Positions 31,131 through 44,395 of a stretch of 64,000 bases of DNA are shown here, piece by piece. The stretch comes from Bretschneidera sinensis (lineage: Eukaryota; Streptophyta; Magnoliopsida; Brassicales; Akaniaceae). The notes under the pieces were generated by a model. That model was not told the DNA's origin. It did not search any database and saw nothing but the letters and a program-made list of their open reading frames with translations. The stretch is taken from NCBI GenBank assembly GCA_023935145.1, contig CM043703.1:25691727-25755726 (forward strand). Reading direction: 5' to 3'. How positions within the stretch are numbered: the first letter of the stretch is position 1; each line of letters begins with the position of its first letter. Position numbers and translations under genes: made by a program.

Positions 31131-33104
31131 TCAATTTGTGAAGAAGAATTTTGACCACACCAGACAGAATTTCTCTCTTGTTTAGAAGTATTAATGAAAA
31201 ATGACAATACCTACGCGCTTTCTCCACCGTCCCACGGACATCACCAACTCCTAAACTCAAAAATCTTTTATCTCACTCTCACAAGGTATGCTTCACTAGC
31301 TACAAAGTCACGTAGGGTAATATGGGGTATCACCTGGTTTTTTAAGAATTTTTTTTGCTTTTTAATTTTTATTATAGTAAAGTGAAAACAAAAATTTAAG
31401 ACCCCTCTATGAGGGAAAGAAATTGAAAAGCCATGCCGACAGCAAATCTTATAGACCCACAAAGTCCATGTTAACTTAGACTCTAGAGCGTGCACCTCTG
31501 GTCCATATGCTCCCTTGGTTCCTCTAATCCATCTAATCCATGTCGGCCATTTTCTTCTTTAACCTCTCTTCTTTTAGTTTCTTTTTCTCATCGGTAAAGA
31601 TTTAGAAACCTTACCATTCATTTTGATCGCTCAAGTCAATAGTTAATAAAAAAAACCTTTTTTTCCCCATTGTTACAGTGTTGAACAGAATATTATAACT
31701 TGAAACGATAATATTTTTAAAGTTAAAACAATAATTTATCAATTTAATTTTTACGAATATCATTCAAATATTACTAATTGATTGATTGGGTGTTACAAAT
31801 TGATAACTAATTTGAGGGTTCCTCTATCCTCTTTAATTTGTTTTTCCTCTCGTCTTAGCAATTAATTAGTTTCCCAAATTAACAACCAACTCTTTGATCC
31901 TAATTTGAAGTTAAACCTTAACATTTAAGTATCGGCAAGAAATAATGAAAAGGGTTTTGCATCCCGACTCGAAAGCCTATTATGATCTAAAATAATTTAG
32001 AACAATTTTGAAAGAAAAGAAGAGTGAGATTTAGTTCATGAAGCAGATGTTCAACTCGTAATACATGAACAATCATATGAAGTCGTTTGTTAGGATTTAG
32101 ATGACAAACTGTTTAGATGATTTTTGTACTTTTCATTTTTAATAGCGAATTTTTTTTCTCTCATATAGACATAAGCTTAATCAGTAGAACCACGTAAATC
32201 TTATGTTTTTTTTATTTTTATACGTGATTATTTTGATTACTATTTTACTATTTCTATTTGGTTATATTTCAATCTCGTTACAACAAAGACTATAATTACC
32301 AATGTTATCCATGGTAGGTATATATTCAAATCTTTATTTCCATTTCAATGATAAATTAAGAAAAAAAATTTAAAAGAAAAATTATATATAATTAAGTGGG
32401 TAGATGCTGAAAAATATATCAAACGAAGCAATTATTGCTTAACAACAACTTGTAACCAATCGTCGGCCCTTAGTTTTAGCTCCCTGATTTCTAATTAGTC
32501 ATGATCACGTGCTAGTTAGGGGGGTGAAGTAAAAATCTTAAGACTTGGCTTGAAGTGATTATAATAAAGTCCCTTTTAGGTAATTAAAAGTTTATCAAAA
32601 GTGACTGATGAATTGTTTCAAAGGTTAGGTAAGGGCGTTTTAGTGATGGCCAGTGCTTTTTTCTTCTCTTTTTAGCATTTTGTACAGTTATTTGCTACTA
32701 CTTTTTTCGCTTTATAGTATTAAATTAGAATCGAGAAAAGGTGAGTGACTGCTCTTTGTTTGAGTTTGGATTAGTGATTTAAAGCGCGGTTTAAACTATT
32801 TTTAATGCATACTCAGACAACACCATTATCGCATAGTTTTGTTCTTTATGATCCTTTTATAGAGTTTTGAGGTTGAAGAAACCCTAGCTTAGCTAGAACT
32901 AGAACTAGAACTAGAACTAGAATATATTCTTTGCTATTGGGAGGGGCCCTTTTGTTAATTTACGTGGAACTTCTTTTTAGTTTGTTTTTTTTTTTTCTTT
33001 TTGTCTCTATTCTGATCCCTTCCATGTTTCCTTTCTTCCTTTTTGACGTGCCAAATTGATCACCTTTTGTCTAATCTTATACATTATTGATCAAGTACAA
33101 AAGA

Positions 33105-33154
<50 letters not shown>

Positions 33155-34296
33155 TATCTTGATATCTCACATCGGTTAAAAGAAATGTTGTTAGGTTATT
33201 TATAAATAATAGCTACCTCAACTTGCATAATGCACGTGTATATTGAAATGATGTTATACAAATATAATAATACAATGATTTGATCATAACATAATTAAGT
33301 TCGTAATAATATCACATAAACTATACTTAAACTAATAATATCATCACATTTCCCATATAACTAAAATGAAAGAAATAATCAATAAATTAAATAAATAATT
33401 CAAATATATATCGGTGGAAATTAATCAAACCTAAAATCTTTTGATTCCAAAGCCTTAGATTTATCTTTTACAATTTAACCAAGACATCTTCAGTGCGATT
33501 TTTAAACGCTATAAAAATGACACTTTGAAATATACAAACTTATAATTTCAATAATTAATTTTTTAAACTATTGATTTGTGACAATGTACGTTGTTCGAGA
33601 ATGATATTGTTTGGCACTATAGTCGACAATCAATGTTTTTTTTTTTTACATATTTGCAAAATTATGTCTTTTTTTTTACATATTTGCAAAATTAAAATTT
33701 TACATATTCAATTCTTTTTTTTTTTTTGCTCAAACACATTAAATGTCAAATTCTCAAAGCTCTTTGTACAACCGGTATTATAATTAGAGTGTTGATACAC
33801 GCACATCAGAATATATAATATATCCATTCTGAAACTCTTCTAATAATTTTTTGGAATTTATTGGGAATTTTTTTTTAAATCGATTGATAACATAGAAAAA
33901 CTCAAAAATAATTTTCCATACATTCTCGGATTCTCTTTATATACTAAGCTGCTGTCTGTTTTGTTGTCCGTCCATCCATCTTTATCCTATAATTTAGCCT
34001 CTTGAAATCAATTTAGAGTTGTTGTCCATCAACATCAGAGGATATGGTCCCTCAATCCTTCTTAACATGCAACAAATGGGTCCTTGCACAAGGTTAAAAC
34101 GATCTGACTGATGCAGTATGTGACCTTTTGCCTTGACAAACACAAAGCATGGCCATGGGACAAAAACTAAAACTGGAGACATTATGCGAAATCCCCAATT
34201 TATAATGAAATCATAATTAATTGTATCATAAGGATAGAATTATGATTAACATAAGATAAAATAAAAAAAAATTAAAGAGACAGTACCTTAATCTTA
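31131..34296. other. ACS upstream region, AT-rich
   Basis: No gene was recognised. Present are an (AT)n microsatellite at about 33107-33149, a CTAGAA hexamer repeated about five times near 32894-32924, and T-rich runs near 32980 and 33630-33725. ACS control elements may lie in the first kilobase but I cannot identify them by eye. Confidence 0.55.
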
Positions 34297-35056
34297 TGTT
34301 TGGTTAATGAGATTGTAGGATTTGGATAAAAAATCTAAATAACAAAATACCCTAACACTATTCATCATCCTTAATAACAATCTCTAATTTCTTCACAAAC
34401 CCTAAAGTTTAATTATTATTATTATTATTATAAATAATAGTTATTATTAAATTATTATTTTTATCGTCATAATTATAACAATTATTATTATAATTAATAT
34501 AATAATATTTTCAAAATTATAATTATAAGAATGATAATTAATAATCAAAATAATAATTATTATTATTATCAATATTATAATCATTATTATTATTATTATT
34601 AATAAAAATTATTATTATTAAATTATTAATTTTTATCATCATAATAATAATAATACTAATTTTTATTATTATCATAACTATAATTATAATTAATAATAAT
34701 TATTATATTTATTATAATAATAGATATTATTATTATATTATTATTATATTATTATAATACATTGTTTTATCATTATTATTATAATAATTATTTTTGTTAA
34801 TATTGTTATAATAAAAAATTATTTTTAATAATATTATTATAATAATAATCACTATTATTCAATGGTAAAAAGAAAAAAAAAATTAACCCCACATGGATGA
34901 GATAGATTATATCCTATTGGGGGAAGTGGGACAAAAAATATTAGATTGAAACTAATTTATCCTACATGAATAGTAAATCTTTCCAATCAAATGAGGGATA
35001 ATTATTCATGTGATATTAAAATAATCTAATCTCACTTTAATCCTACCAACCAAACA
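34297..35056. mobile_element. Candidate MITE with AAT-rich core
   Basis: Left end TGTTTGGTTAATGAGATT and right end, reversed, TGTTTGGTTGGTAGGATT form an imperfect inverted repeat about 760 bp apart. TGTTTGG ends are common in plant MITEs. The core at about 34410-34860 is almost only A and T, built from ATT/AAT triplets with self-complementary stretches. No clean TSD was found, so class and exact ends are open. Confidence 0.45.
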
Positions 35057-38000
35057 ATCTCTAATTTGATTAGGCTCAGTAAATTATATAGAGATTTTTT
35101 TTTATTTTTTATAATAAAAATGAGAGTTTCTAACTATTCTTTGGACAAAGATTTTGATACAATTCATGAAGCCATTAATTTTATTTCTAGGCCAAGAAAT
35201 AATTATTGATTTTGTTGAGCAAGGGCACAATGCAAATATGGTTTTGGCTTATCTTATGTCCATTATGAGGCTGTTTATATCGTACTACCTAAGCACCAAC
35301 CCCCCATTTGATTTGCATTTGGTTTATGCATGTTAGGCCTTAAATGGGATCTTAAAACGATTGTCGTTTTTTAAATAATTTTAAATATTTTAATAAATTA
35401 AAAAAATAAAAAAATTTAAACTCTAAAAATATACTGCAGAAAAATTGTTATTTAGTTAAATAAATATTGAACATGACAATTATTGTGAGATTAAAAAAAA
35501 AAAAAAAAACTAACAATACAAAGGAAAAAAAACTAATAATTGATCAACAAGGGGCCACGTGGTTTGTAGTAGAAGAAGGGTTATTAGGGCATGTGAAACC
35601 CTTGTTTACTTGGCCCCACCACACAACCTCATAAAGCATAATACGTAAATGTAGAATATAGGCTTTTAATTTGGGGACCAATTTGTGACCTAATAGTTCA
35701 CTTGGTGACAACTAACATGATGCTCACGTTGGGATCCATTCTTCATAATCTTCCTAGGAGACACGCCTAGGGACCATTTGCTTCCTTTCTTCAATAACGT
35801 TGGCCCCTCTCTAAACCCAACCATGAATGCTCTCTTTGTCTCTCTCACTGTCTCTGTGAAATCAGCGTTGGTTGATGTTTTATATGTATATATCTATCCA
35901 ATTGAACATACACTTGGTAGCTAGCTAGGGAGGTCAACGAAAGCTACCCATACCCACACACAAGAAAATTTCAGTAACATTGTTTTTACATTTCATTTTT
36001 AAGTTCATCCATGTTAATTTTATTTAAGTGTTTTAAAACACTTAATTTTTTGTGTAACTAATCATTATAGTCTAACTAGTCGTTGAAAATATTATGGTTA
36101 AATTATATGTTATGACTTTAATAAGGTTATTAACTCACATTTAAGCCACTAACCGTTATACCATTAAACCACTAGTTGTTGGGTTATTATTGGTTATTAT
36201 CTCACCCATAATTTCACTATTAACGGGCTTGTAACTCTGAAGTCCAAGAACCTATAAAAATACACAATATTGAATAACCCATCTCCTTCTTTCTCCTCAA
36301 TAGATAATTCATCAAGTCTTTTGAGTATTAAATAACAAAGAATTTGTTGTAGCAATCCTTTAGTCTTTGTAGTGAATGCGTGTTCATACAAATTATTACT
36401 ATAGTTGAATTCTTGAGGGTAGATACATTGAGGCCGTAGATGCGTTGAGACCATATGCGTCAAGTCAAAGATTTCGGGGACGCGAAATCTACCTTTAAGG
36501 ACAACGTTTTCGCGTGTGCCTCTATAACTAAGTTTTCTTGTTCTTATCTTTCTTAAGTGTTATGTTTAATTATTAGTACAAATTACTATTAGTAATAAAA
36601 ATTAAAGCATTCATACACAAATAATTCCAATAATCTAATTACAAGGAGAAACATCAGTCTATTAAAATATTGAAGATAGTTGAGTTACGGAATAATTGGT
36701 AATTCAACTATTTTTTATTACGATATCACAGTTTCATATTGTGTTTGAGTTCAAGAGATGTTCGATTTCAATTCATTTAATATTTCACTAAATACTTTGT
36801 TTTTTTACATTTGGATATTTTTACACATAGATTTCACGCATAAAACCGTTAATCATTCAGTATGTTTGCACATGAGAACATGTTAAAATATAAAAAATTA
36901 TTGAGTCATTTCCAAAAACTTAAAGATTTTTTTTTGTTTGATTGACAAGAAAGGAGATCGACCACAGGTATCTTATTCCTAAGAGCCGAAGATGATCAGC
37001 TATTTCATAATAAAGTCATGTAGAGATTTTTTGACCAATGTGTCAACTCAATAGGGTTAAAGGGTGGTTGGGAAAAAAAGTCTCACATGACTTATTAAAC
37101 TCAGAAAAAAAAGTCCTGCATACAGCTAAAGTGAAACCCAAGTCTTCTATATATATCTAAATTCATCGTAAGTCGCAAGCATTGACTTTAACGCAAAGGA
37201 TCAAAATTCAACGGTTGATGTAATGTTTTCCATATATTAGGCAGAGTTGAATTTGAAGGGGTGAAGTACTGTGGAAATTATATTAATGCTTTTTAATTAA
37301 TTAGTCAAAACATGAATGTTTGTAGTGTACTAGTTTTGCATGGAATTAACAAGAGGTCGACTGGCCCAACTTCACTTTCTCAAACTTTACATTGACCGAC
37401 TGCTTCTTATCCAAATTGGGTATATGGAATGATGTGATGATATTACCGACTGATCGACTCAATTATTTTCATTCATAATATTCATGCCATTTAGAAAACT
37501 TCAGAAAGATGTTTTCAAAAACAAGTCTTGTTTTAGAAAGTAGTTTTCAAAAAAATAATATGTTTTTGAAAACCAAACATATATCATATATCATATATCC
37601 CTAAGATACAAGTTTTGAGCTGCAAGAATGAAAACAATTCAACTATGAATGCTTTTCTTGCTTAGAGGATGCTCAAAGTCATCATGAAACTAGTAGCTAG
37701 TAGTACGTAGTTAATTCAGTCCAATCCACTTAATTAATTTAGATGGATCGTCTTGTTTTTTTGTATATCCAAGTGGGTAATAATTCTTAGAAATGAAGCA
37801 TGGAGTGTGCCTCACTTACACATCAAAGGGTCTCAGTTAACGACCCAGTTTTCTAATTATTTGTTGCACTCATCCAAAATCAAGCAATCCCCAACCAAAG
37901 CCATGCAGCTTGCCTTGATTGCGCCACATATGGCGACTTAGTCCAGCCTAGCTTGAAAGTGATTGCTTTTCTTGGTGGCCTACGCTAGCATTGCATTTAT

Positions 38001-38880
38001 ATGCTTGCATGGCAACAACTAATGAAACAAAACTTTGACACTCAAGTTTTGTCTTCTATGCTCAAAGGCTTAATAATTTAATTCATCATTAATATTAGAT
38101 GTAGCAAGTTATTATCCCCTAAGCGATATCTCCTCCAGATCAGGTCTAATAATTCATTCTTAAACTGGAGAAAATTCACTAGCAATCATGTAAAAATTCA
38201 TTAGCAACATCCATACAAATTTTTTTTTTTTAATTTAATTATTGTTGATGTATGTTTATTTTTTGAAAAATTTAATTTAAAAAATCAATCTTGAACCAGA
38301 TCCGACAAAAATTTCTCCGCAATGCAATCTTGCATGGAATGTACCCATCAGATTTTATTTTGGGGCTCTAATTAAGACTTTGGTTCGAGTGGCCTCAATT
38401 GTCAGTCAATGAACTCAAGAATTCCATATTTAATAAATTTAGCATTAGAATTTCATTGATGTCTAATAAAGAATTTCTGTCAAGGACTCCACTTTTTTGT
38501 CTGTTACCTATCCATGATTTCGAATCGCACAGCTGGTTTTGGGTCATTACCTGGAAGATATCTCGTCCTTCAGCGACGATCACGGATGATGGGTTCCTCA
38601 CATGGGAACACCAAATCGATGGGCTACACATGTAGTCATATAAGGTACGTATGACATGGGCCCAATCCCAACATAATGGGCCTAAGGTAAACCCAATATG
38701 TAAAAGCACGCTGAACATTCGCCCCTTCATGCTGGCCCTCCAGGGACATGTTCCCCACAAAATTATTGTGCTTCCTACGCATGTTAACATGTCAACTCAT
38801 GTTTGGCGCTCACAAAACAACATTGAAAGAAATCATTTGAAAAGGAAAAAAAAAAGGGAGGGGGAATATAGACTGTAATG
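35057..38880. other. AT-rich intergenic region
   Basis: I see no conserved ORF, RNA gene or LTR in these 3.8 kb. The short ORFs at 36197-36463 and 38395-38790 do not resemble known families. Confidence 0.55.
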
Positions 38881-39037
38881 GCTATATCAGTTTACTCTAA
38901 AAGGTAGTTTGTTTCGACTCTCCATGGTCACCAGAATACTGAGCAAAGCTTAGAACCTCAACAGGCGGGCCTCAAACTATCTTTCGATAGAGCCTGAAAC
39001 TAGCAAGAGTCTCAACTACGGTATCACATAATGCATG

Positions 39038-39603
39038 CTACTGTTCAACTGCTACGTCACCATCTTCCTTAATGGGTGGTCTCCATTTTCGATCAAAAAT
39101 ACTATTTCCCACTACTCTCTGGGACTTGAGCTTCTCATCCTAGGTCTTTAATCGTTCCTCGATGATTCCAGCAACTCTTGCAAGCCAACTCCCGTTAAGG
39201 CAGATATTTTAACATGCGGAGAGTGCTGAGCTTGAGATTGGGAACCTTTTTCCATCTTCCACACATCAGAGCAATTAATTTGTTGGTCATCCAGAGTATT
39301 CCCATACGTCAAGGAACCATCTTGTTCATCCACATTGTCTTGGTCATCTCCTGACAACAGCAAGCCATCAGAATAGTCACTTTGCTCATCTTCGATGGTC
39401 TCATCTAGACCTCCAGCTGACAGCTCAGACATGATGCTACCAATATCTTCAGCATTATCATCACCGTGATTAACAACCAGTTCAGCCTCTGATGGCTTAG
39501 ATGCCACATCATCCTCTTCTGCTCCTGAGAAACTGCTGACCTCAGCATCTTCCCCATCATCTAGATACTCATCATCACCCATTTCCTCTTCTTCATATTC
39601 GAT
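39038..39603 (-). pseudogene. HflX pseudogene last exon
   Basis: It is open from the acceptor at 39604 to a premature stop at 39148-39150. The long Asp/Glu/Ser-rich insert (DDEYLDDGEDAEV..) sits between the G4 region and the G5-like KISALTGVGLQELLE. After LLE the frame is lost by one base. The shifted frame reads on with one TAG and then FDRKWRPP to a stop at 39038-39040, which is the expected C-terminus of the family. Confidence 0.85.
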
Positions 39604-40549
39604 CTGGGCAGTTCGTAAAATTAGAAGTTGAATGTCATTGCAACTTTATTCTATCAATTGTTCTCGTTTTCATTTGTTAACTTTTGAAGGAGTACGTTTT
39701 AGTACCTTATTCCAGACTTCAATCATATTATGAAGCTTCTCTTCTGACACTCATATTTGTCGAAGAACTTGTAATACTGTTGACCGGTGCTCATCAAGAT
39801 TAGGGGCCGTACAGTCTACTAAATGCTGCATGGATATTAAAAAATCCATTAGATGTGTCCAATTGTGTAAATAACAGAATATATATATATATATATAAAA
39901 GAGAAGCAAAATCCCGAACTCCAGCCGAAGAAAAAGCAGGCAATCAATTCACACCACAAGAAGGTCATCTTCCACCACTTCTTCCAGGGTTGAATGAAAT
40001 GCTTCCGCCACCTGTAAAAGCAAACTCCACTGGTGATAAAGACGAACAACGACAATGCTTAATAATTGACAGTTCTTTACTTATAAAAAAAAAATGCTTA
40101 ATAATTGACAAAGCAACTGCACAAGGTTTCAGTTACCTGCACAGGAAAATCTGATATAAATCCCACAGTATCACTAAGAAGTACTTTCCTCCTGAACATT
40201 TCACACAATCAAATCAGTGAAGCAATGCAGGACAAGTACGATTTGTCCTTAAATTGAAGGGAAAATATGAACAAAGAGATAATAACAAGGTACTTAGACC
40301 AGAAAAGACAAAAGGGATCTTAGAACAAAAAACCAAATTTGATATCGATTTTATATCTTTAATCATTCAATTCACATATCATGTCTCCCTAGAATACCAC
40401 TAGAGGCACCCAACATAATTCAAATAGGAAACTAACTCAAACCCTAATTCCTAATCCTATACTATCTAAGATACTACTTAATATAGTATTAATTATCTAA
40501 ATATCCTTAACATCAATGTTACATATTTCCCCTTAATTACAAAACATCC

Positions 40550-40701
40550 TGTTAGGAGTGTTAAGGTTAGAAGTATTGATTACTTATTAAAAAAAAGGTT
40601 AGAAGTATTGAGGGTATTTATGTATTTTTACATTATTTTCCATATATACATGACTACTAGTCTTAGGGTTAGTATACAGTTCACTCTTATAAACATCAAC
40701 A
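40550..40701 (+). repeat. 5' LTR of element B
   Basis: The 152-bp LTR runs from TGTTAGG to ATCAACA, preceded by CATCC and followed by the PBS at 40702. Confidence 0.85.
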
Positions 40702-40974
40702 TGGTATTAAAGCGGGTTTGGGGTCCAGTGTAGCCATGTTCGGCCATCTCTGTTTTGTTCGGCCAGGTGTTCACTCGTTCTTTGGCGTTCTTCGATGCGT
40801 TTTTGTCTTCTCCGGTCCGTTTGCAGTTTTCCCATTACTTTTCTGTCTTCTTCAGCTTGTTCTGTTTTCTCCAGTGAGTTATGTTCAGTTTCTTCTCTTC
40901 TCTAGCGATCTCCGACGTATTCTATTTGGTTAATCTTCTTCTCTAGTGAGCTCCGGTTCCCTCTTTTGACAAGG

Positions 40975-41358
40975 TGATGGGGAACAAAAGAAATATTAGA
41001 ATGGATTTTAATATAGGAATTGGGGGATAATTATATAATTAGGAAAGATTATGAGTATCTCGGTGTAGTTAATTGTCATATTTCAGTTTCTTTATTGGTC
41101 TAGGACTAGGGTTTAAAATCTTTATATAAGAGGCGTCCCTATGTCGTTTGTAATCAGCTTTGGAATTAATAAAAATAAAATTGTTGAAATTAAAAACTGC
41201 GATTGAGTGTTTTCATACCATGTGATTTGGTTGTGGTTTTCGTGTCCATGTGATTTGGATTGCGGTTCCCATGAGATTTGGGAAGATCCACGTAATTTGG
41301 ATCATATCTATCTTTATTTCCTTGCTTTTTACATTTTCTTCCCTACTATACGGCATCA
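40975..41358 (+). repeat. 5' LTR of element C
   Basis: The 384-bp LTR has TGATG/CATCA ends. It contains a TATA-like TCTTTATATAAGAGG near 41120 and GTGATTTGGATTGCGGTT-type short repeats at 41215-41310. Confidence 0.82.
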
Positions 41359-42163
41359 AGTGGAATCAGAGCCAAATTAATCCAATTTTCCACATCGAAA
41401 TTTCAAACCAAGCCAAAAGTAGCAAAATAAGTTCACTGCCGTCCAGAGCCGCCGTCAGCCACCACCCCAGGAGCTCGCACCGCCGCCAAATGGTTTGAAT
41501 TTCTTGGGCGACCAAAACCCGAGGTATGTTCCGACCCGCCATCATCTTCACCCTCAAAACCAGTCGCGACCTTCATATCTTCAGCCTTCACCATTGTCAG
41601 CGCCACCACCGGCCGGTGCGGAATCATCGAGTGACCACGTCTCGAGACACCCAGTCCACATCACCGGCGGTGACCAGTTTTCCAAAGGCTTAACCCTTCA
41701 GCACTCAGCTCGATCCACCTATTTTCGACCACCCAACGTCGGATTGGACACCGGCAACGTGACAGGAGAGAAGTTCCAACCAAAACCTTCCCACTCCGGT
41801 CCTGATCCGACCAGAATCCGACCTGAAGCAACCCGGCTCAACTACCCCAGAATGAAGAAGAGAAGTGAGCCGTGAACAGTTTGAGCTAAGCTGAGCCGAG
41901 CCGCCTATCAAGTCGAGCCTAGCCAAGCCAGCATATGAAGAAAAAAAATTGCCTTTGCAGCATGTTTTCTGTCTCTTTTGTTATGTGATTTGCAAACAGG
42001 AAAAAAAAAATTATGTTTGAGCTATTTAGTTGATATCATGTCTTATTGTACTTGGACTCATATTCGAAACTTACAAACTCAACAATCAACTGCTTACTCT
42101 CGCTTGGATGAGTTAAAATCTAAAACAATCAAAGTATGGTTAGCGTTATCTTCTCGAGTATGA

Positions 42164-42433
42164 ATGAAGAATATGAATAACTTCAATATTGAGTTTATCA
42201 TGATGAGCGACAACTTGAAGAAGAAGACCCAACATGAGTATGAGTATGAGCATAGTTCTCGAGATGTCCATGCTTTAAATGGTAATGGCGATTATGTTTA
42301 TGATGATGAAGGAGTTGCTTATAAAAATTATTATTATGCTCCTAAATATGCTTACCATGGTTATGTTGGGTATGATCGTGCTTACAGAAGTGATGATGGG
42401 TATGGTACATACGATGAGCTTGTGATAGAATAA
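42164..42433 (+). CDS. Element C Tyr/Gly/Asp-rich ORF, 89 aa, unknown
   Basis: The ORF runs from ATG to stop with no frame break. The second half is dominated by Tyr, Gly and Asp (YYYAPKYAYHGYVGYDRAY). A similar Tyr/Asp/Gly string is encoded by element A (minus strand, 44980-45060). No known domain was recognised. It may be translated or may only be a conserved leader/packaging part. I assign no function. Confidence 0.35.
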   Translation: MKNMNNFNIEFIMMSDNLKKKTQHEYEYEHSSRDVHALNGNGDYVYDDEGVAYKNYYYAPKYAYHGYVGYDRAYRSDDGYGTYDELVIE

Positions 42434-42979
42434 GAGCCCAACCCAATAGCTTCATCCTAAGTTCGAGAGAAGATAATTCAATTGCTGAAAGAATGTAAAG
42501 AATTGTGCAATCCCTTGGATGTTGTGACATTGAAAGATGACCCATGAACTTGATAACCCAAAGCCTACTGATGATAGGGAAGACTCTAAAGAACAACAAG
42601 ATGAAGTCAACGAGAATGAAGATATTCAAGTGGAGATTGCACCTGTTGAGCCAGTTCCTTGTGTAGTTGATCTAGTTCAGCTAGTCCAATAAGATTTTAT
42701 TAAGCATATTGAGGATGTTGAAAAGATTCAAGACAAATAGGACGACAAGCTTGATTGTACGATTGAGGTTCGGTTGACACACGTCTTGGATATTGATTTT
42801 ATCCTACCTACCTGGTTTCACACCCCTCAGCAACAAGCATTTCTAGCTCAATTTTGTTCACCTCCTAGTGACTTCAGCTTCCATGAGTTTCACGACTATG
42901 TTTTGTTTCTCCACGCCTCGGAGTATTTGCTCCTAGAACATTTTTCAACTCGAGGACGAGTTCTTTCTAAGAAAGATTA

Positions 42980-43364
42980 GAATTAGGGATTTTAATATTG
43001 AAATTGGAGAATATGGGGATAATTATGTAAACAGAAAATATTATGGGTATCTAGGTGTAATTCATTGTCATATTTTAGTTTCCTTTCATATTTCAGTCTC
43101 CTTATCAGTCTAGGACTAGGGTTTAAGATCTCTATATAAGAAGCGTTCCTATGCCATTTGTAGTCAGCTTTGGAATTAATAAAATTAAGATTGTTAAATT
43201 AAAAACTTTGTGATTGAGTGTTTTCGCGCCATGTGATTTGTTTGCGGTTTTCGCGTCCATGGGATTTAGATTGCGGTTCCGATGTGATTTGAGAATATCC
43301 ATGTGATTTGGATCGTATCTATCTATATTTCCTTGCTTTTTACATTTTCTTCCCTACGACATCA
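42980..43364 (+). repeat. 3' LTR of element C
   Basis: It matches the 5' LTR from TTTTAATATWGRAATTGG to CTTCCCTAC and CATCA. The initial TGATGGGG is not recognisable, probably mutated or deleted. Confidence 0.8.
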
Positions 43365-43369
43365 CAAGG

Positions 43370-44047
43370 TCTAGCTGGAGCTGCAATTTTGGTTCTTTTC
43401 CGATGAGATTCAATATGTTCCCCTCCTCTCCCACGCAAAATCCGGCCTCAACGTCCTCACAACCTTTCTTTGTCACCATCACGAGTTCTGTAGCTCCCAG
43501 TCATCTAGGTCCATCGAACCCCGTCGTCAACTAGTTCCAATCATCAAGGTCCAATTGCATCGTCCTGACATTGCTCAGAGATTGTCAAAGAAATGGTTTT
43601 TTGGATGTTTCCGGTTTTGCAATAATGTTGGTTGTTGAAGGAAACAAGGCTAGTGGGTTAGGTTGATGAAGTTAACCAACCCATATCCGCTAACTCACTT
43701 GTCCAGATCCTTGTTCGACCTGGCCCAGATCAGTTGACTCAACCATTTTCATTGACCCGACTCAGATCTGACCCAAATGTGGTTTCTGTTGTTAAAGAAG
43801 ACACGATTTGACCCATGGGTAGCAACCCGTTCCAGTTCTATTGTGTTGTGCGTCTTGTTGACCCAATGTTATGGATCTTTTTGATCCAATCTTGTTGGGT
43901 CTTGTTGACCCGGTGTTGTTAGATCTTGTTGACCCATGGTTGTTCTTAATGGTCTTCTTGTATTTGGGATTGGATCCATTTATAACAAGTTGGTTGGGTC
44001 TATTTGTAACAAGTTGGTGCATGTATATGCTCCAACTTGAGGAAGAA
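43370..44047 (+). other. Interior of element B after element C
   Basis: No conserved protein is present. The repeats of 'TTGTTGACCC'/'CTTGTTGGGT' between 43850 and 43945 are imperfect short repeats. The ORFs here are not recognisable. Confidence 0.5.
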
Positions 44048-44160
44048 TGTTAAGAGTATTTGGGTAATGAGTCTTAGGGGTATTTATATAATTTCCTAAT
44101 ATGTCCTATATATACAATACTAGCCCTAGGGCTGGATAACTAGTTCTCTCTCAATACTTA
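44048..44160 (+). repeat. Second LTR-like segment within element B
   Basis: It starts TGTTAAGAG directly after a canonical Copia PPT sequence (CTCCAACTTGAGGAAGAA) and is alignable with the B LTRs (GGGTATTTATATA, TCCTATATATA, ACTAGCCCTAG). It is followed by a CT microsatellite at 44160-44200 and a repeat of the sequence GTCTATTTGTAACAAGTTGG. Confidence 0.55.
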
Positions 44161-44266
44161 ACCATCTCTCTATCTCCCTCTCCCCCCCTCTCTCTCTCTC
44201 CCATAAAACTATAACAAGGTTGGATCTATTTCTAATAAGTTGGAGGGTTTATTTGTAACAAGTTGG

Positions 44267-44395
44267 TGTTAGGAGTGTTAGAAGTGAGGAGTTAGGAGTG
44301 TTGAGGGTATTTATATATTTTTACATTATTATGTTCTATATATATGACTACTAGCCTTAGAACTAGTTAGCAATTCACTCTCATAAACATCAACA
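44267..44395 (+). repeat. 3' LTR of element B
   Basis: The 129-bp LTR runs from TGTTAGG to ATCAACA and is followed by TSD CATCC. It is shorter than the 5' LTR because of one or more gaps. Confidence 0.85.

Larger units (their letters stand above)
40975..43364 (+). mobile_element. Element C: non-autonomous gypsy-like (LARD-type) element
   Basis: It is nested in element B with TSD CAAGG (40970-40974 and 43365-43369). The 5' LTR is 40975-41358, starting TGATGGGG and ending GCATCA. The 3' LTR is about 42980-43364, ending ACATCA, with its first bases altered. The PBS TGGAATCAGAGCC is at 41361. The interior (1.6 kb) has a Pro/Ser-rich leader ORF (41495-41875), a Tyr/Gly/Asp-rich ORF (42164-42433) and a 68-residue ORF (42774-42980). 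There is no RT, integrase or protease. Confidence 0.82.
40550..44395 (+). mobile_element. Element B: short-LTR non-autonomous Copia-like element
   Basis: It inserted in the 3' LTR of element A with a perfect TSD CATCC (40545-40549 and 44396-44400). The 5' LTR is 40550-40701 (152 bp) and the 3' LTR is 44267-44395 (129 bp). Both start TGTTAGGAGTGTTA and end ATAAACATCAACA. The PBS TGGTATTAAAGC at 40702 is a tRNA-Met type. The interior has no recognisable gag or pol and holds element C. A second LTR-like sequence preceded by CTCCAACTTGAGGAAGAA lies at 44048-44160. Confidence 0.85.

Noticed and set aside
35154..36463. Short ORFs in the ACS-HflX spacer
   Set aside because: No homology recognised, not supported by splice sites or codon pattern.
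41495..41875. 126-codon Pro/Ser-rich ORF
   Set aside because: It sits in the leader of element C with no start context or conserved domain. I mention it only as part of the element.
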